Part shown: piece by piece, positions 6,986-14,008 of the stretch
Numbering within the stretch: the first letter of the stretch is position 1
Layout of the letters: each line of letters begins with the position of its first letter
Source of the DNA: Methanoculleus sp. UBA208
GTDB lineage: Archaea > Halobacteriota > Methanomicrobia > Methanomicrobiales > Methanoculleaceae
DNA: 20,257 bases
Direction: 5' to 3'
Assembly: GCF_002498065.1 (NCBI RefSeq)
Contig: NZ_DAFZ01000050.1
Span: 1-20,257, forward strand
Made by a program: the position numbers and the translations under genes
The notes under the pieces: generated by a model
What the model was told of the DNA's origin: nothing
What the model saw: only the letters and a program-made list of their open reading frames with translations
Databases searched by the model: none

Positions 6986-7803
6986 TCTTTCCTCCCCACT
7001 GCAAGTTTGTCGGGTCCGCGAACGGCACCCCGTGCGGGGATAAGGCCTACTTCCTCTCGCGCTACCTGGTCCGGGAGACCGCCGACGGCACTGAGGTCGT
7101 CGAGGTGGAGACCGACCCGAACGGGACCGGATTGATGCGTAACGTGCTCTCGGCCCGGGTGATCGCATCCGGCGACGATGTCTACCGCTACCCGGAACGC
7201 GTGAACGTTCAGGATCGAACATTCCTGGTACAGGAGGCCATGCGGTCCGGGTACCGGTGCACCGTATTTTGCGGCCATGGCGAACAGACCACGTTCGTGC
7301 TCGATCCGGACCTCTCGAGGTTCCTCCGCATCCATGTCTACGACATCACCCCGCCCCGCCCCCACCTCTCGGCCACGCTTGGCGACCTCGAGAGAACCGG
7401 GCTCTTCGGCGACCTCGAGATCGTCTTCGAGCACCATGTCCGGGACATCCGGGAGATCGGGGCCGACGTCTACCCCTGCCGTGCGGCCGGTTTCCCCCGC
7501 ACCGTCGACGCGGACCCGCTCCGGCCCGGCGACCGTGTCGCCGGATGCCTGACGGCACGGGAACTGCTGCGGGAGTGCTACGGGGAGGGCGTTACGGTGG
7601 AGAACATCTGCCCGCTCGAGACGGTGGCGGGCGAGCCTTTTATTGCCCGGTGCTGCCGGAGCGAACGGGCCGGGATCGGGCGCCGGAACGGCCTGTTCGG
7701 CGCTGTGGTCCACTGGGGAGCGTCGTCGTGGGATATTGCGGAGGCGGTCCGCAAGGTTGCGGGCGCATGGAGAGAGACGGATGGTAAAGGTAGCGGTCGT
7801 TGA
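6982..7803 (+). CDS. Cysteine-rich protein of unknown function inside the aks gene set
   Basis: I cannot assign a function to this 273-residue soluble protein, which shows no signal peptide or membrane segment. It has ten cysteines (7, 18, 93, 97, 166, 189, 199, 210, 224, 225), including a CX3C pair (93/97) and a CC pair (224/225), plus FEHHVRDIREIG in the middle. That number suggests metal or Fe-S binding, or thiol chemistry. The end, GLFGAVVHWGASSWDIAEAVRKV, looks like a conserved folded tail. It lies between aksE and aksF, overlapping them by 4 and 23 bases, so it is almost certainly made together with the coenzyme B enzymes. A role in the missing thiol-forming or decarboxylation steps is inference from position only. 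Confidence 0.75.
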   Translation: MIFPPHCKFVGSANGTPCGDKAYFLSRYLVRETADGTEVVEVETDPNGTGLMRNVLSARVIASGDDVYRYPERVNVQDRTFLVQEAMRSGYRCTVFCGHGEQTTFVLDPDLSRFLRIHVYDITPPRPHLSATLGDLERTGLFGDLEIVFEHHVRDIREIGADVYPCRAAGFPRTVDADPLRPGDRVAGCLTARELLRECYGEGVTVENICPLETVAGEPFIARCCRSERAGIGRRNGLFGAVVHWGASSWDIAEAVRKVAGAWRETDGKGSGR

Positions 7804-8749
7804 GGGCGACGGGATCGGGCACGAGGTCGTCCCGGTAGCCCGCGATATCCTCGCGGCCGTGCGCCCGGACTTCGAGTTCTTCGATGTCGAGGTGGGATAC
7901 GGCCGGTGGGAGCGGACCGGGAGCGGCTGCGACGAGGAGACGATCGCCGACCTCCAGTCAGCAGACGCCATCCTCTTCGGGGCGATCACGACGCCGCCGG
8001 ACCCGGGGTACCGGAGCGTGCTTCTGCAGATCCGCCACGCTCTCGACCTCTACGCGAACGTCCGCCCGATCCGGGGCGAGGGGGTCGACGTCGTCATCGT
8101 GCGGGAGAACACCGAGGGGCTCTACTCCGGCATCGAGTGGACCGAGCCCGACCGGGCCTGCACCGTCCGGGTCGTCTCCCGCCGGGGCAGCGAGCGGATC
8201 GCCCGGTACGCCTGCACCCTCGCGAAGTCCCGCCGCCACCTCACCGTCGGCAACAAGGCGAACGTGCTGAAATCCGACTGCCTCTTCGTCGAGGTCTGCA
8301 CGGCGGAGGCTGCCCGGGCGGGAGTTCCCTGCAGGGCGAGTTACATCGACGCGCTCTGCCTCGACCTCCTGATGCACCCGGACCGCTACGACGTGGTCGT
8401 GACGACCAACATGTTCGGGGACATCCTCTCCGACGCCGCCGCCTACCTGGTGGGGGGGCTCGGGATGCTCCCGAGCGCGAATATCGGAAAGCGTGCCGCC
8501 CTCTTCGAGCCCGTCCACGGGAGCGCTCCCGCCATCGCGGGCAAAAATATTGCAAACCCCGTCGCGGCCATCAGGAGCGCCGCGATGCTGCTCGAACATC
8601 TCGGCGATCCCGCGTCCGCGGCGGTTGTCGAGGAGGCCGTCGACCGGGTGCTTCGCGCAGGCATCCGGACACCCGACCTCGGCGGCGCCGCCGGGACCCG
8701 GGAGTTCGGGGCGGCGGTGCTTTGCGAAGTCGGGCGGGGGAAGGCCTAA
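7781..8749 (+). CDS. aksF: Threo-isohomocitrate dehydrogenase AksF
   Basis: This 322-residue member of the isocitrate/isopropylmalate dehydrogenase family oxidatively decarboxylates homoisocitrate and longer homologues with NAD(P), ending each elongation round. It begins VKVAVVEGDGIGHEV and has ANVRPIRG, VRENTEGLYSGIEW, NKANVLK, then DALCLDLLMHPDRYDVVV with NMFGDILSDAAA, and FEPVHGSAPAIAGKNIANP. All are family substrate-, metal- and nucleotide-site segments. The ATG start at 7781 overlaps the preceding gene by 23 bases and gives the expected family N-terminus. LeuB is the alternative by sequence alone. Being the last member of an aksA-D-E set makes AksF much more likely. Confidence 0.87.
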   Translation: MVKVAVVEGDGIGHEVVPVARDILAAVRPDFEFFDVEVGYGRWERTGSGCDEETIADLQSADAILFGAITTPPDPGYRSVLLQIRHALDLYANVRPIRGEGVDVVIVRENTEGLYSGIEWTEPDRACTVRVVSRRGSERIARYACTLAKSRRHLTVGNKANVLKSDCLFVEVCTAEAARAGVPCRASYIDALCLDLLMHPDRYDVVVTTNMFGDILSDAAAYLVGGLGMLPSANIGKRAALFEPVHGSAPAIAGKNIANPVAAIRSAAMLLEHLGDPASAAVVEEAVDRVLRAGIRTPDLGGAAGTREFGAAVLCEVGRGKA

Positions 8750-8774
8750 GCGCTTCAGGGGCGAGAGTTATGGT

Positions 8775-9623
8775 ATGGTGCTGGTGGGATGCCACGTCTC
8801 CATCGCCGGCTCGATCGACCGTGCGGTCGGGCGGGCCCTTGACGCGGGCTGCGATACGTTTCAGATCTTCTCTAGGAACCCCCGCGGCTGGAAGGCAAAG
8901 GACCTCGACCCCGGTGTGGCCGGGGCCTTCAGGGCCGCGGTGAGTTCGTCGGGCATCGGCCCGGCCGTCGATCACATGCCCTACCTCCCGAACCCGGCCT
9001 CGCCCGATGCCGGGATCTACGAAAAGTCGGTCGCGGCGCTTGCCGAAGAACTCCGGCGGTGCGCCATCCTCGGGATACCCTATCTCGTGACCCACCTCGG
9101 GCACCACCGCGGTGCCGGGACGGCGGCGGGGCAGGAGCGAGTCGTTGCCGCCATTAACAGGGCGTTTGCGGATGCCGGGGAGAGCGACGTGATGCTCCTC
9201 CTCGAGAACACCGCCGGGGAGAAGAACAGCGTGGGGACGACCGTCGATGACCTCTCGCGGATCGTGGAGGGGATCGATGCAAAAGAGAGGGTCGGGATCT
9301 GTTTTGATACCTGCCACGCGTTCGCTGCCGGCTACGACCTCCGGACCGAGGACGGGGTCGATGCGGTCTTTGCGGAGCTCGACGACGCGATTGGCCTCGC
9401 CAGCCTCCGGGTCGTCCACCTCAACGACTGCAAGGGCGATCTCGGGAGCGGACTTGACCGGCATGAGCATATCGGGCTCGGGTCCATCGGGGAGGAGGGG
9501 TTCCGGCATATCCTCCGCCATTCGGCCGTCCGCTCCCTCCCCCTCATCTGCGAGACGCCGGTGGACGAGCGGCGGGGCGATGCCGGGAATATCGCGAAGG
9601 TCCGCGAACTTGCGGGCGCGTAA
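8775..9623 (+). CDS. nfo: Endonuclease IV (AP endonuclease)
   Basis: This 282-residue deoxyribonuclease IV cleaves DNA 5' to abasic sites in base excision repair using three zinc ions. It starts VLVGCHVSIAGSIDRAV (typical GxHxS start) and contains FQIFSRNPRGW, VTHLGHH, LLENTAGE, GICFDTCHAFAAGYD and VVHLNDCKGDLGSGLDRHEHIG with the expected His, Asp and Glu zinc ligands. It ends in a conserved ICETP segment. The ATG at 8775 is chosen because it gives the family N-terminus. A nearby ATG at 8770 is out of frame. The gene begins 25 bases after aksF, so it may be read with the operon although its job is unrelated. Confidence 0.92.
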   Translation: MVLVGCHVSIAGSIDRAVGRALDAGCDTFQIFSRNPRGWKAKDLDPGVAGAFRAAVSSSGIGPAVDHMPYLPNPASPDAGIYEKSVAALAEELRRCAILGIPYLVTHLGHHRGAGTAAGQERVVAAINRAFADAGESDVMLLLENTAGEKNSVGTTVDDLSRIVEGIDAKERVGICFDTCHAFAAGYDLRTEDGVDAVFAELDDAIGLASLRVVHLNDCKGDLGSGLDRHEHIGLGSIGEEGFRHILRHSAVRSLPLICETPVDERRGDAGNIAKVRELAGA

Positions 9624-9689
9624 GCGCCCCGGGACGTTGCTCCCGACGAGACCGTGCTGCCGGTTATGGTGCGGCGCCTCCTGCTACGA

Positions 9690-9715
9690 TTAATATTTCT
9701 CATTTTTTATAATAT
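9690..9715 (+). terminator. T-rich transcription end downstream of nfo
   Basis: A run of six T at 9703-9708 sits inside an AT-rich patch about 80 bases after the nfo stop. Archaeal RNA polymerase commonly stops at T-rich stretches without a hairpin. The same AT patch could also act as a second TATA-like element. Confidence 0.4.
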
Positions 9716-9753
9716 GGTGGAACACTCTCTTCCCTCGCCCCTGTTTATGGCAA

Positions 9754-9770
9754 GATATTTATATTAATAA
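9754..9770 (+). promoter_or_regulatory. Candidate TATA box for the PKD surface protein gene
   Basis: GATATTTATATTAATAA is a 17-base all-but-one AT block, 167 to 183 bases before the start codon. A transcript from it would begin near 9785-9795, immediately before the first inverted repeat, giving a leader of about 140-150 bases that contains both hairpins. Confidence 0.55.
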
Positions 9771-9797
9771 TTCTATCCTGCAACGCGCGAACCCTTT

Positions 9798-9838
9798 ATC
9801 CTGTGGAGCTCCGGTATTTCTCCGAAATTCCACAGGAT
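9798..9838 (+). repeat. Inverted repeat, 10-base perfect arms
   Basis: ATCCTGTGGA (9798-9807) and TCCACAGGAT (9829-9838) are exact reverse complements separated by 21 bases. The spacer contains a further CGG/CCG pairing (9812-9814 with 9822-9824). As RNA this would be a stable stem-loop in the leader. As DNA it could be an operator just downstream of the promoter. Confidence 0.75.
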
Positions 9839-9845
9839 CTCCGTT

Positions 9846-9886
9846 TGCACGCCGACGGGAAAGGTCCGTTTCCCGGTATGCGTGCA
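9846..9886 (+). repeat. Compound inverted repeat, two stacked 7-base stems
   Basis: The outer arms are TGCACGC (9846-9852) and GCGTGCA (9880-9886). The inner arms are CGGGAAA (9856-9862) and TTTCCCG (9869-9875), with a six-base loop and a small internal loop (3 and 4 bases). Both stems are perfect. It follows the first inverted repeat by seven bases, so the leader probably folds into two adjacent hairpins. Confidence 0.75.
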
Positions 9887-9936
9887 GACACCATCGTATG
9901 GGACGAAGGGGGCGTTCTCATCGTGGTGATTAAAGA

Positions 9937-12672
9937 ATGGCCGAATCTAAAGTGCTGATAGTTATCTGTACCGCCATTGCCATCGGACTGCTGGCATCGC
10001 CTGCTCTGGCCGGGGAGGGGGTTCCGGGGGATGCGGTGCCTTTCTGCACCGCCGGCGGATCGCAGGAGCACCCCGACATCGACGGGAACATGGTCGTCTG
10101 GGAAGACGGCAGGAACGGGAAGTCTATCTACTATTCGTATACCCCCGGCAGCGAAGGCCGGCGGGTTGCGGACGAGGGCACGGGGCAGAGGTATCCATCC
10201 GTCTCGGGGGACTACATCGTCTGGGAGGAGAACCGGAACATGAGCCCGGATATCTACCTCTTCAAGCGATCGACAGGCACCATACCGCTCACCGACGACC
10301 CGGCCGACCAGTGGATGCCCGTCGTTCACGGAGAGCATGTGATCTGGTACGATGCCCGGAGCGGGAGCACGGATATCTGCCTCTACGACATAGGGACAGG
10401 CAGCGAGACCTTCCTCTCCTGCTCGCCGATGACCGACTGGAAGCCTGCACTCTCGGACAGGTATATCGTCTGGGAGGAGAGTGCCGGGGACGGGGACATC
10501 TGGCTGTATGATATCCTGAATGACGTCAAACAGCCGGTTATCCAGAACCGTGAGCGGCAGACCTACCCGTCGATATCGGGGAGCAGGATCGTCTGGGAGG
10601 ACTACCGGAACGGAGCTCCCGATATCTACCTCTTCGATCTCGACAATCCTGGTGCCGGAGAGCAGAGGATCACCGACAACCCTGCTGCTCAGGTTTCTCC
10701 CTCGATCGACGGAGACCTCATTGCCTGGGAGGACAAGCGGAGCGGGAACTGGAACGTTTACATCTGCGACCTCTCTCTCGGAAAAGAGGTACAGATGCCC
10801 GTCTATCCTTCTGAGCAGGAGCAGCTCTATCCCGCCGTCAGCGGTGATAAGATCGTCTGGCAGAACGGCCGTGGCGGCGGATCGGACATCTACGCCTTCA
10901 CCTACGCCCGTGGAGCGCCGCCGGTGGCGGAGTTCTCGGCAGACCCGACCGATGGTGTGGTGCCGCTTGCCGTCCTGTTCACCGACCTGTCGGCCGGCGA
11001 CCCGGACACCTGGGAGTGGGAGTTCGGCGACGGGAATACCTCGACACTGCAGAATCCGGAGCACACCTACGGGGCACCGGGAGACTACACTGTCTCGCTC
11101 ACGGTGAGCAACCGGTTCGGGGCCGACACTATCACGATGACGGATCTCGTTCGCGTAGAGTCGCCCGAACCGCCGGCCGCCGCTTTCTCCGCCGCACCGG
11201 TGTCGGGTGGTGCGCCTCTCGGCGTGCAGTTCACGGACGAATCGATGGGCAGCCCCGTCACCTGGCTCTGGGACTTCGGGGACGGCGAGACATCGACGAA
11301 GCAGAACCCGGAGCACACCTACGAGAACCCCGGCACCTATACCGTCTCCCTGACCGTAGCAAACGATGCGGGAGAGAACACAACGGTTCGGGCCGGTTAC
11401 ATTACGGTCCTCGAACCGCTGACCGCCGGGTTCACCGCCAACGTGACCGTCGGGGCCGCCCCGCTCACCGTCGGGTTTGCGGATGCGTCGGCGGGGAAGC
11501 CTGTGTCGTGGTCCTGGAACTTCGGCGACGGAAAGACCTCTGTCATGCAGAACCCCGTCCACGTATTCGAAAAACCTGGAACTTATATCGTCAGTCTGAC
11601 AGTCTCCGGCGGCAGTGACCACTCCACAAAAACCATGCAAATCCGCACCTTCGGCCCGCCCATCGTCGGATTCCATGCCATGCCCCTCAACGGAACGGCG
11701 CCCCTCAAGGTCACGTTCACCGATACTTCCACCGGTGAGCCATCCTCCTGGCTCTGGAGTTTCGGTGATGGGAAGACCTCGACCGACCGGCATCCCTCGC
11801 ACACCTACGCCGCTGCCGGGAACTATACCGTCAACCTGACCGCAGGGAACGCCGCCGGGAGCAGCACCGCGGTGAAAACTAAGTACATATCCATCCGCCC
11901 CGCCCCGGCAACGCCCACCCCGACGCAGAAGCCGTCAGGCGGTGGCGGCGGGGGAGGCGGAGGCGGTGGTGGCGGCGGCTCTGCCTGGGTCGATCCGGGC
12001 TGGAACACGCCGAAACCCACCCCGACGCCAAAGCCGGTGCCGACCACCACCCCTGACGACGCTGATCCCGGCCGGCTGCAGATCGGGGAGGCCGGCCTCG
12101 TGGAGCGGGCAGCCCTGCTCGGTTCCGCCGACGGCATCGCGACCCTCGCCATTGCGGAGGGCGTCAGGGCGGTCGATGCCGCCGGAAACCCGCTTCGCGC
12201 GGTGACCCTTTCCTCTCTCGATGCGGCCGACGTGCCCGCGGTGCCCGGTGTGGGCGCGTACGCGTTTACCGGGTATGCCTGGCTTGCCGGGCCGGAAGGA
12301 GCCGCCTTCTCACCGCCGGTGACCCTCTCGTTCAACTTCACAAAAGAGCAGTGGGATGCCGTCTACAACAACAGCGTGCAGGGCGGGCTCGTGGTGCAGC
12401 GGTACAACCGGTCTACGGATGCCTGGGAGGAAGTTCCGACCACCATCCACCCGGGAGTCCGGAGTATCACGGCCGTTGCCTCTCACTTCAGCCCGTACGC
12501 GCTCTTCATCGAAGTGCCCGGCGCCGGCGCGGCGCAGGTGGTCGCGGCCGAAACCGGCCCGCAGCCCGGGACCGTGCCGGACTTTGCCTATGCGCACCTC
12601 ATCCCCGGCCTGCTTGCCCTCATCATCGTGGGAGCGGGGGCGTTCCTCTACTTCCGGAAGGAGAACCCCTGA
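9937..12672 (+). CDS. Secreted surface protein: seven-bladed propeller, four PKD domains, C-terminal membrane anchor
   Basis: This 911-residue envelope protein has a signal peptide at residues 1-25 (hydrophobic, ending SPALA). Seven repeats of the type GdyIVWEd.RNG..dIYLy follow (about 40-322); the blades carry VVWEDGRNG, IVWEENRN, VIWYDARSG, IVWEESAG, IVWEDYRNG, IAWEDKRSG and IVWQNGRGG, so one complete seven-bladed propeller is likely. Four PKD domains (about 326-654) each have W.W.FGDG.TS...P.H.Y...G.Y.VSLTV. A low-complexity linker with 14 Gly and Pro-Thr repeats follows, then a beta-rich domain ending SHFSPYALFIEV, and a final transmembrane helix (about 885-905) with basic FRKENP facing the cytoplasm. 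GGTGA lies seven bases before the ATG. Likely roles are adhesion or matrix contact; the ligand is unknown. Confidence 0.85.
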   Translation: MAESKVLIVICTAIAIGLLASPALAGEGVPGDAVPFCTAGGSQEHPDIDGNMVVWEDGRNGKSIYYSYTPGSEGRRVADEGTGQRYPSVSGDYIVWEENRNMSPDIYLFKRSTGTIPLTDDPADQWMPVVHGEHVIWYDARSGSTDICLYDIGTGSETFLSCSPMTDWKPALSDRYIVWEESAGDGDIWLYDILNDVKQPVIQNRERQTYPSISGSRIVWEDYRNGAPDIYLFDLDNPGAGEQRITDNPAAQVSPSIDGDLIAWEDKRSGNWNVYICDLSLGKEVQMPVYPSEQEQLYPAVSGDKIVWQNGRGGGSDIYAFTYARGAPPVAEFSADPTDGVVPLAVLFTDLSAGDPDTWEWEFGDGNTSTLQNPEHTYGAPGDYTVSLTVSNRFGADTITMTDLVRVESPEPPAAAFSAAPVSGGAPLGVQFTDESMGSPVTWLWDFGDGETSTKQNPEHTYENPGTYTVSLTVANDAGENTTVRAGYITVLEPLTAGFTANVTVGAAPLTVGFADASAGKPVSWSWNFGDGKTSVMQNPVHVFEKPGTYIVSLTVSGGSDHSTKTMQIRTFGPPIVGFHAMPLNGTAPLKVTFTDTSTGEPSSWLWSFGDGKTSTDRHPSHTYAAAGNYTVNLTAGNAAGSSTAVKTKYISIRPAPATPTPTQKPSGGGGGGGGGGGGGGSAWVDPGWNTPKPTPTPKPVPTTTPDDADPGRLQIGEAGLVERAALLGSADGIATLAIAEGVRAVDAAGNPLRAVTLSSLDAADVPAVPGVGAYAFTGYAWLAGPEGAAFSPPVTLSFNFTKEQWDAVYNNSVQGGLVVQRYNRSTDAWEEVPTTIHPGVRSITAVASHFSPYALFIEVPGAGAAQVVAAETGPQPGTVPDFAYAHLIPGLLALIIVGAGAFLYFRKENP
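11938..11979 (+). repeat. Poly-glycine coding tract (14 GGN codons)
   Basis: Fourteen consecutive Gly codons, using GGC, GGT, GGG and GGA, form the flexible linker between the PKD array and the C-terminal domain. Such near-repetitive G-rich DNA is prone to length change between strains. Confidence 0.85.
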
Positions 12673-12695
12673 AATAATGTGAATGAATGAGGGGT

Positions 12696-13913
12696 TTACC
12701 CTCTCCGCTTCCTTCCCGCGAGCAGCAGGAGGAACGCCGCCCCGGCGGCCGCTGCACCGAATCCCGGTGCCGCCGTCGGGGCGGGCGCCGGCTCCGTGAG
12801 GCCGGCCAGCCAGGCGGCGCTGGTGTCGGCCGAGAGGTACTTGATGCCTGCAAGGGCGTAGCCGCCGCCGGGAGCGCTGGAGGCCGCATAGACCCCGGTT
12901 GCGGGGAAGGTCGTGTTCCACCGGATCGTCCCGTCCGCATCGATCCCGAGGGCGAAGCCCTCTCCGATCCTCGCGTCCGTGCCCGCAACCATATACCCGC
13001 CGGAAGGCTGCAGGGCGACGGCGTAGCCGGAGAGCCCCTCCATATTCCTGAGCCAGACCTCCTCTCCCTCTGCGTCGACGAGGCCGTACCAATAGTTGCC
13101 CGAGTAGACGAACCGCCCGTCATCGGTCTCCTCGATGTCATAGACGACCGGGGCCTGGTAATTCTCGTGCCAGAGCGTGTTGCCGTCGCCGTCGAGGCGG
13201 ATGAGGAAGGCGTCACCGATGTCGTTGTTGAAGGGCGACGTCGTGCCTCCGATGACATAACCTCCGTCGGCGGTCACAACTCCTGCGTTCGCGGAGATGC
13301 CGGGGAACGTCCGGTTCCAGACGGGCGTGCCGTCACCGTCGGTCTTTGTGATGACCGCCGTCGTGTCGTTCTCTGATTCGGGCGGCTCCCAGAGCCACCC
13401 GATGACGGCATACCCGCCGTCGGCGGTCGGGCGGACAGCCGAGATCTTCTCTCCCGGCAGGACCCGCCGCCACTCCTCCTCCCCGGCTGCATTGGTCCGG
13501 ATCAGGAACGAGGTGCCCTCGGAGGTGAGGCTCTGATCGACCACGGTTGTGGACATGTTGTAGCCGCCGATGATATACCCGCCGTCACCGGTCTGTGCAA
13601 CGGAGGCCGGTGCCATGTCGGGTATTTTCACGGTCCATTCCTCGTTCCCCCGGCCGTCGGTCTTTACGAGCAGGAGTTCTTCCCTGCCCCCGAACATCTG
13701 CGTGAGGGTGGAGCCGAGAGCGATGAAGCCGCCGTCCGCGGTCGGTGCAACGGCATCGAACTTGCTGATATTCTCCGGCGTGAACGTCACGTTCCAGGCG
13801 ACCGCCGGAGAGGTCTCGCTTGCAGAGACGATGCCTGCCGGCAGCACCGCCGCGATCAGCAGTGCCGCGAGGATCATCCCCGGGCGCCAGAAGTCCTGGT
13901 ATCCTTTCGTCAT
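12696..13913 (-). CDS. PGF-CTERM surface protein with propeller-type repeats
   Basis: This 405-residue envelope protein has an N-terminal signal segment with the hydrophobic core MILAALLIAAVLPAGIVSA. The body consists of about seven repeats of the form TADGGYvigG....lLirTDg.G...W, expected to fold as a beta-propeller. Several NxT/NxS sequons (for example WNVTF, NMST) could be N-glycosylated. The C-terminus APTAAPGFGAAAAGAAFLLLLAGRKRRG is a textbook PGF-CTERM signal (PGF, hydrophobic helix, Arg/Lys tail), predicted to be cut by archaeosortase A and lipid-anchored. I choose ATG 13913: GTGATC just upstream (13925-13920) pairs with the 16S rRNA end, so the in-frame GTG at 13925 is probably the ribosome binding site. 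The gene converges on the PKD gene with 23 bases between the stops. Ligand and function are unknown. Confidence 0.85.
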   Translation of the reverse strand: MTKGYQDFWRPGMILAALLIAAVLPAGIVSASETSPAVAWNVTFTPENISKFDAVAPTADGGFIALGSTLTQMFGGREELLLVKTDGRGNEEWTVKIPDMAPASVAQTGDGGYIIGGYNMSTTVVDQSLTSEGTSFLIRTNAAGEEEWRRVLPGEKISAVRPTADGGYAVIGWLWEPPESENDTTAVITKTDGDGTPVWNRTFPGISANAGVVTADGGYVIGGTTSPFNNDIGDAFLIRLDGDGNTLWHENYQAPVVYDIEETDDGRFVYSGNYWYGLVDAEGEEVWLRNMEGLSGYAVALQPSGGYMVAGTDARIGEGFALGIDADGTIRWNTTFPATGVYAASSAPGGGYALAGIKYLSADTSAAWLAGLTEPAPAPTAAPGFGAAAAGAAFLLLLAGRKRRG

Positions 13914-13973
13914 GGAATCGATCACTGGTGCGGTGCGGCACGCAAAAAGCGTAGTGGTTCACCCCCGGCAATC

Positions 13974-13981
13974 CATTAATG
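13974..13981. promoter_or_regulatory. Palindromic TATA-like element shared by two divergent genes
   Basis: CATTAATG is a perfect 8-base palindrome in the 95-base space between the PGF-CTERM gene (minus) and endA (plus). It is centred 31 bases before the endA start, the distance expected for a leaderless endA message, and 64 bases before the ATG of the minus gene, giving that transcript a leader of about 40 bases. ACGC-AAAAA-GCGT in that leader could form a small hairpin. Confidence 0.4.
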
Positions 13982-14008
13982 AACGTGAACTCCCTATAGT
14001 TCTAGCAC

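Larger units (their letters stand above)
9624..9936. other. Intergenic regulatory region between nfo and the PKD surface protein
   Basis: This 313-base stretch without a convincing gene is clearly AT-richer than its surroundings. In order it holds a T-rich segment likely to end the upstream transcript (about 9690-9715), a TATA-like element (9754-9770), a 10-base-arm inverted repeat (9798-9838), a compound inverted repeat with two 7-base stems (9846-9886), and a GGTGA site (9925-9929). A 26-codon open frame at 9878-9958 runs over the next start but has no visible ribosome binding site. Confidence 0.7.

Noticed and set aside
4177..8749. Reading the set as leucine biosynthesis (leuA, leuC, leuD, leuB)
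   Set aside because: The synthase lacks the regulatory domain, the small subunit has the YLRT loop of homoaconitase, and the neighbours are methanogen-specific. A dual role cannot be excluded without the rest of the genome.
9714..9767. A 17-codon open frame starting at ATG 9714
   Set aside because: Too short, no ribosome binding site, and it runs through the promoter-like AT block.
9796..11802. A 668-codon open frame on the minus strand opposite the PKD gene
   Set aside because: It lies antisense to a gene with a clear signal peptide, repeats and PKD domains. Its translation is low-complexity, rich in Arg, Asp and Val, with no family motif. Repeated high-GC codons leave this frame open.
13914..13925. 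GTG 13925 as the start of the PGF-CTERM protein
   Set aside because: The GTG belongs to GTGATC, a good match to the 16S rRNA end, spaced correctly for ATG 13913. The signal peptide is complete from the ATG.
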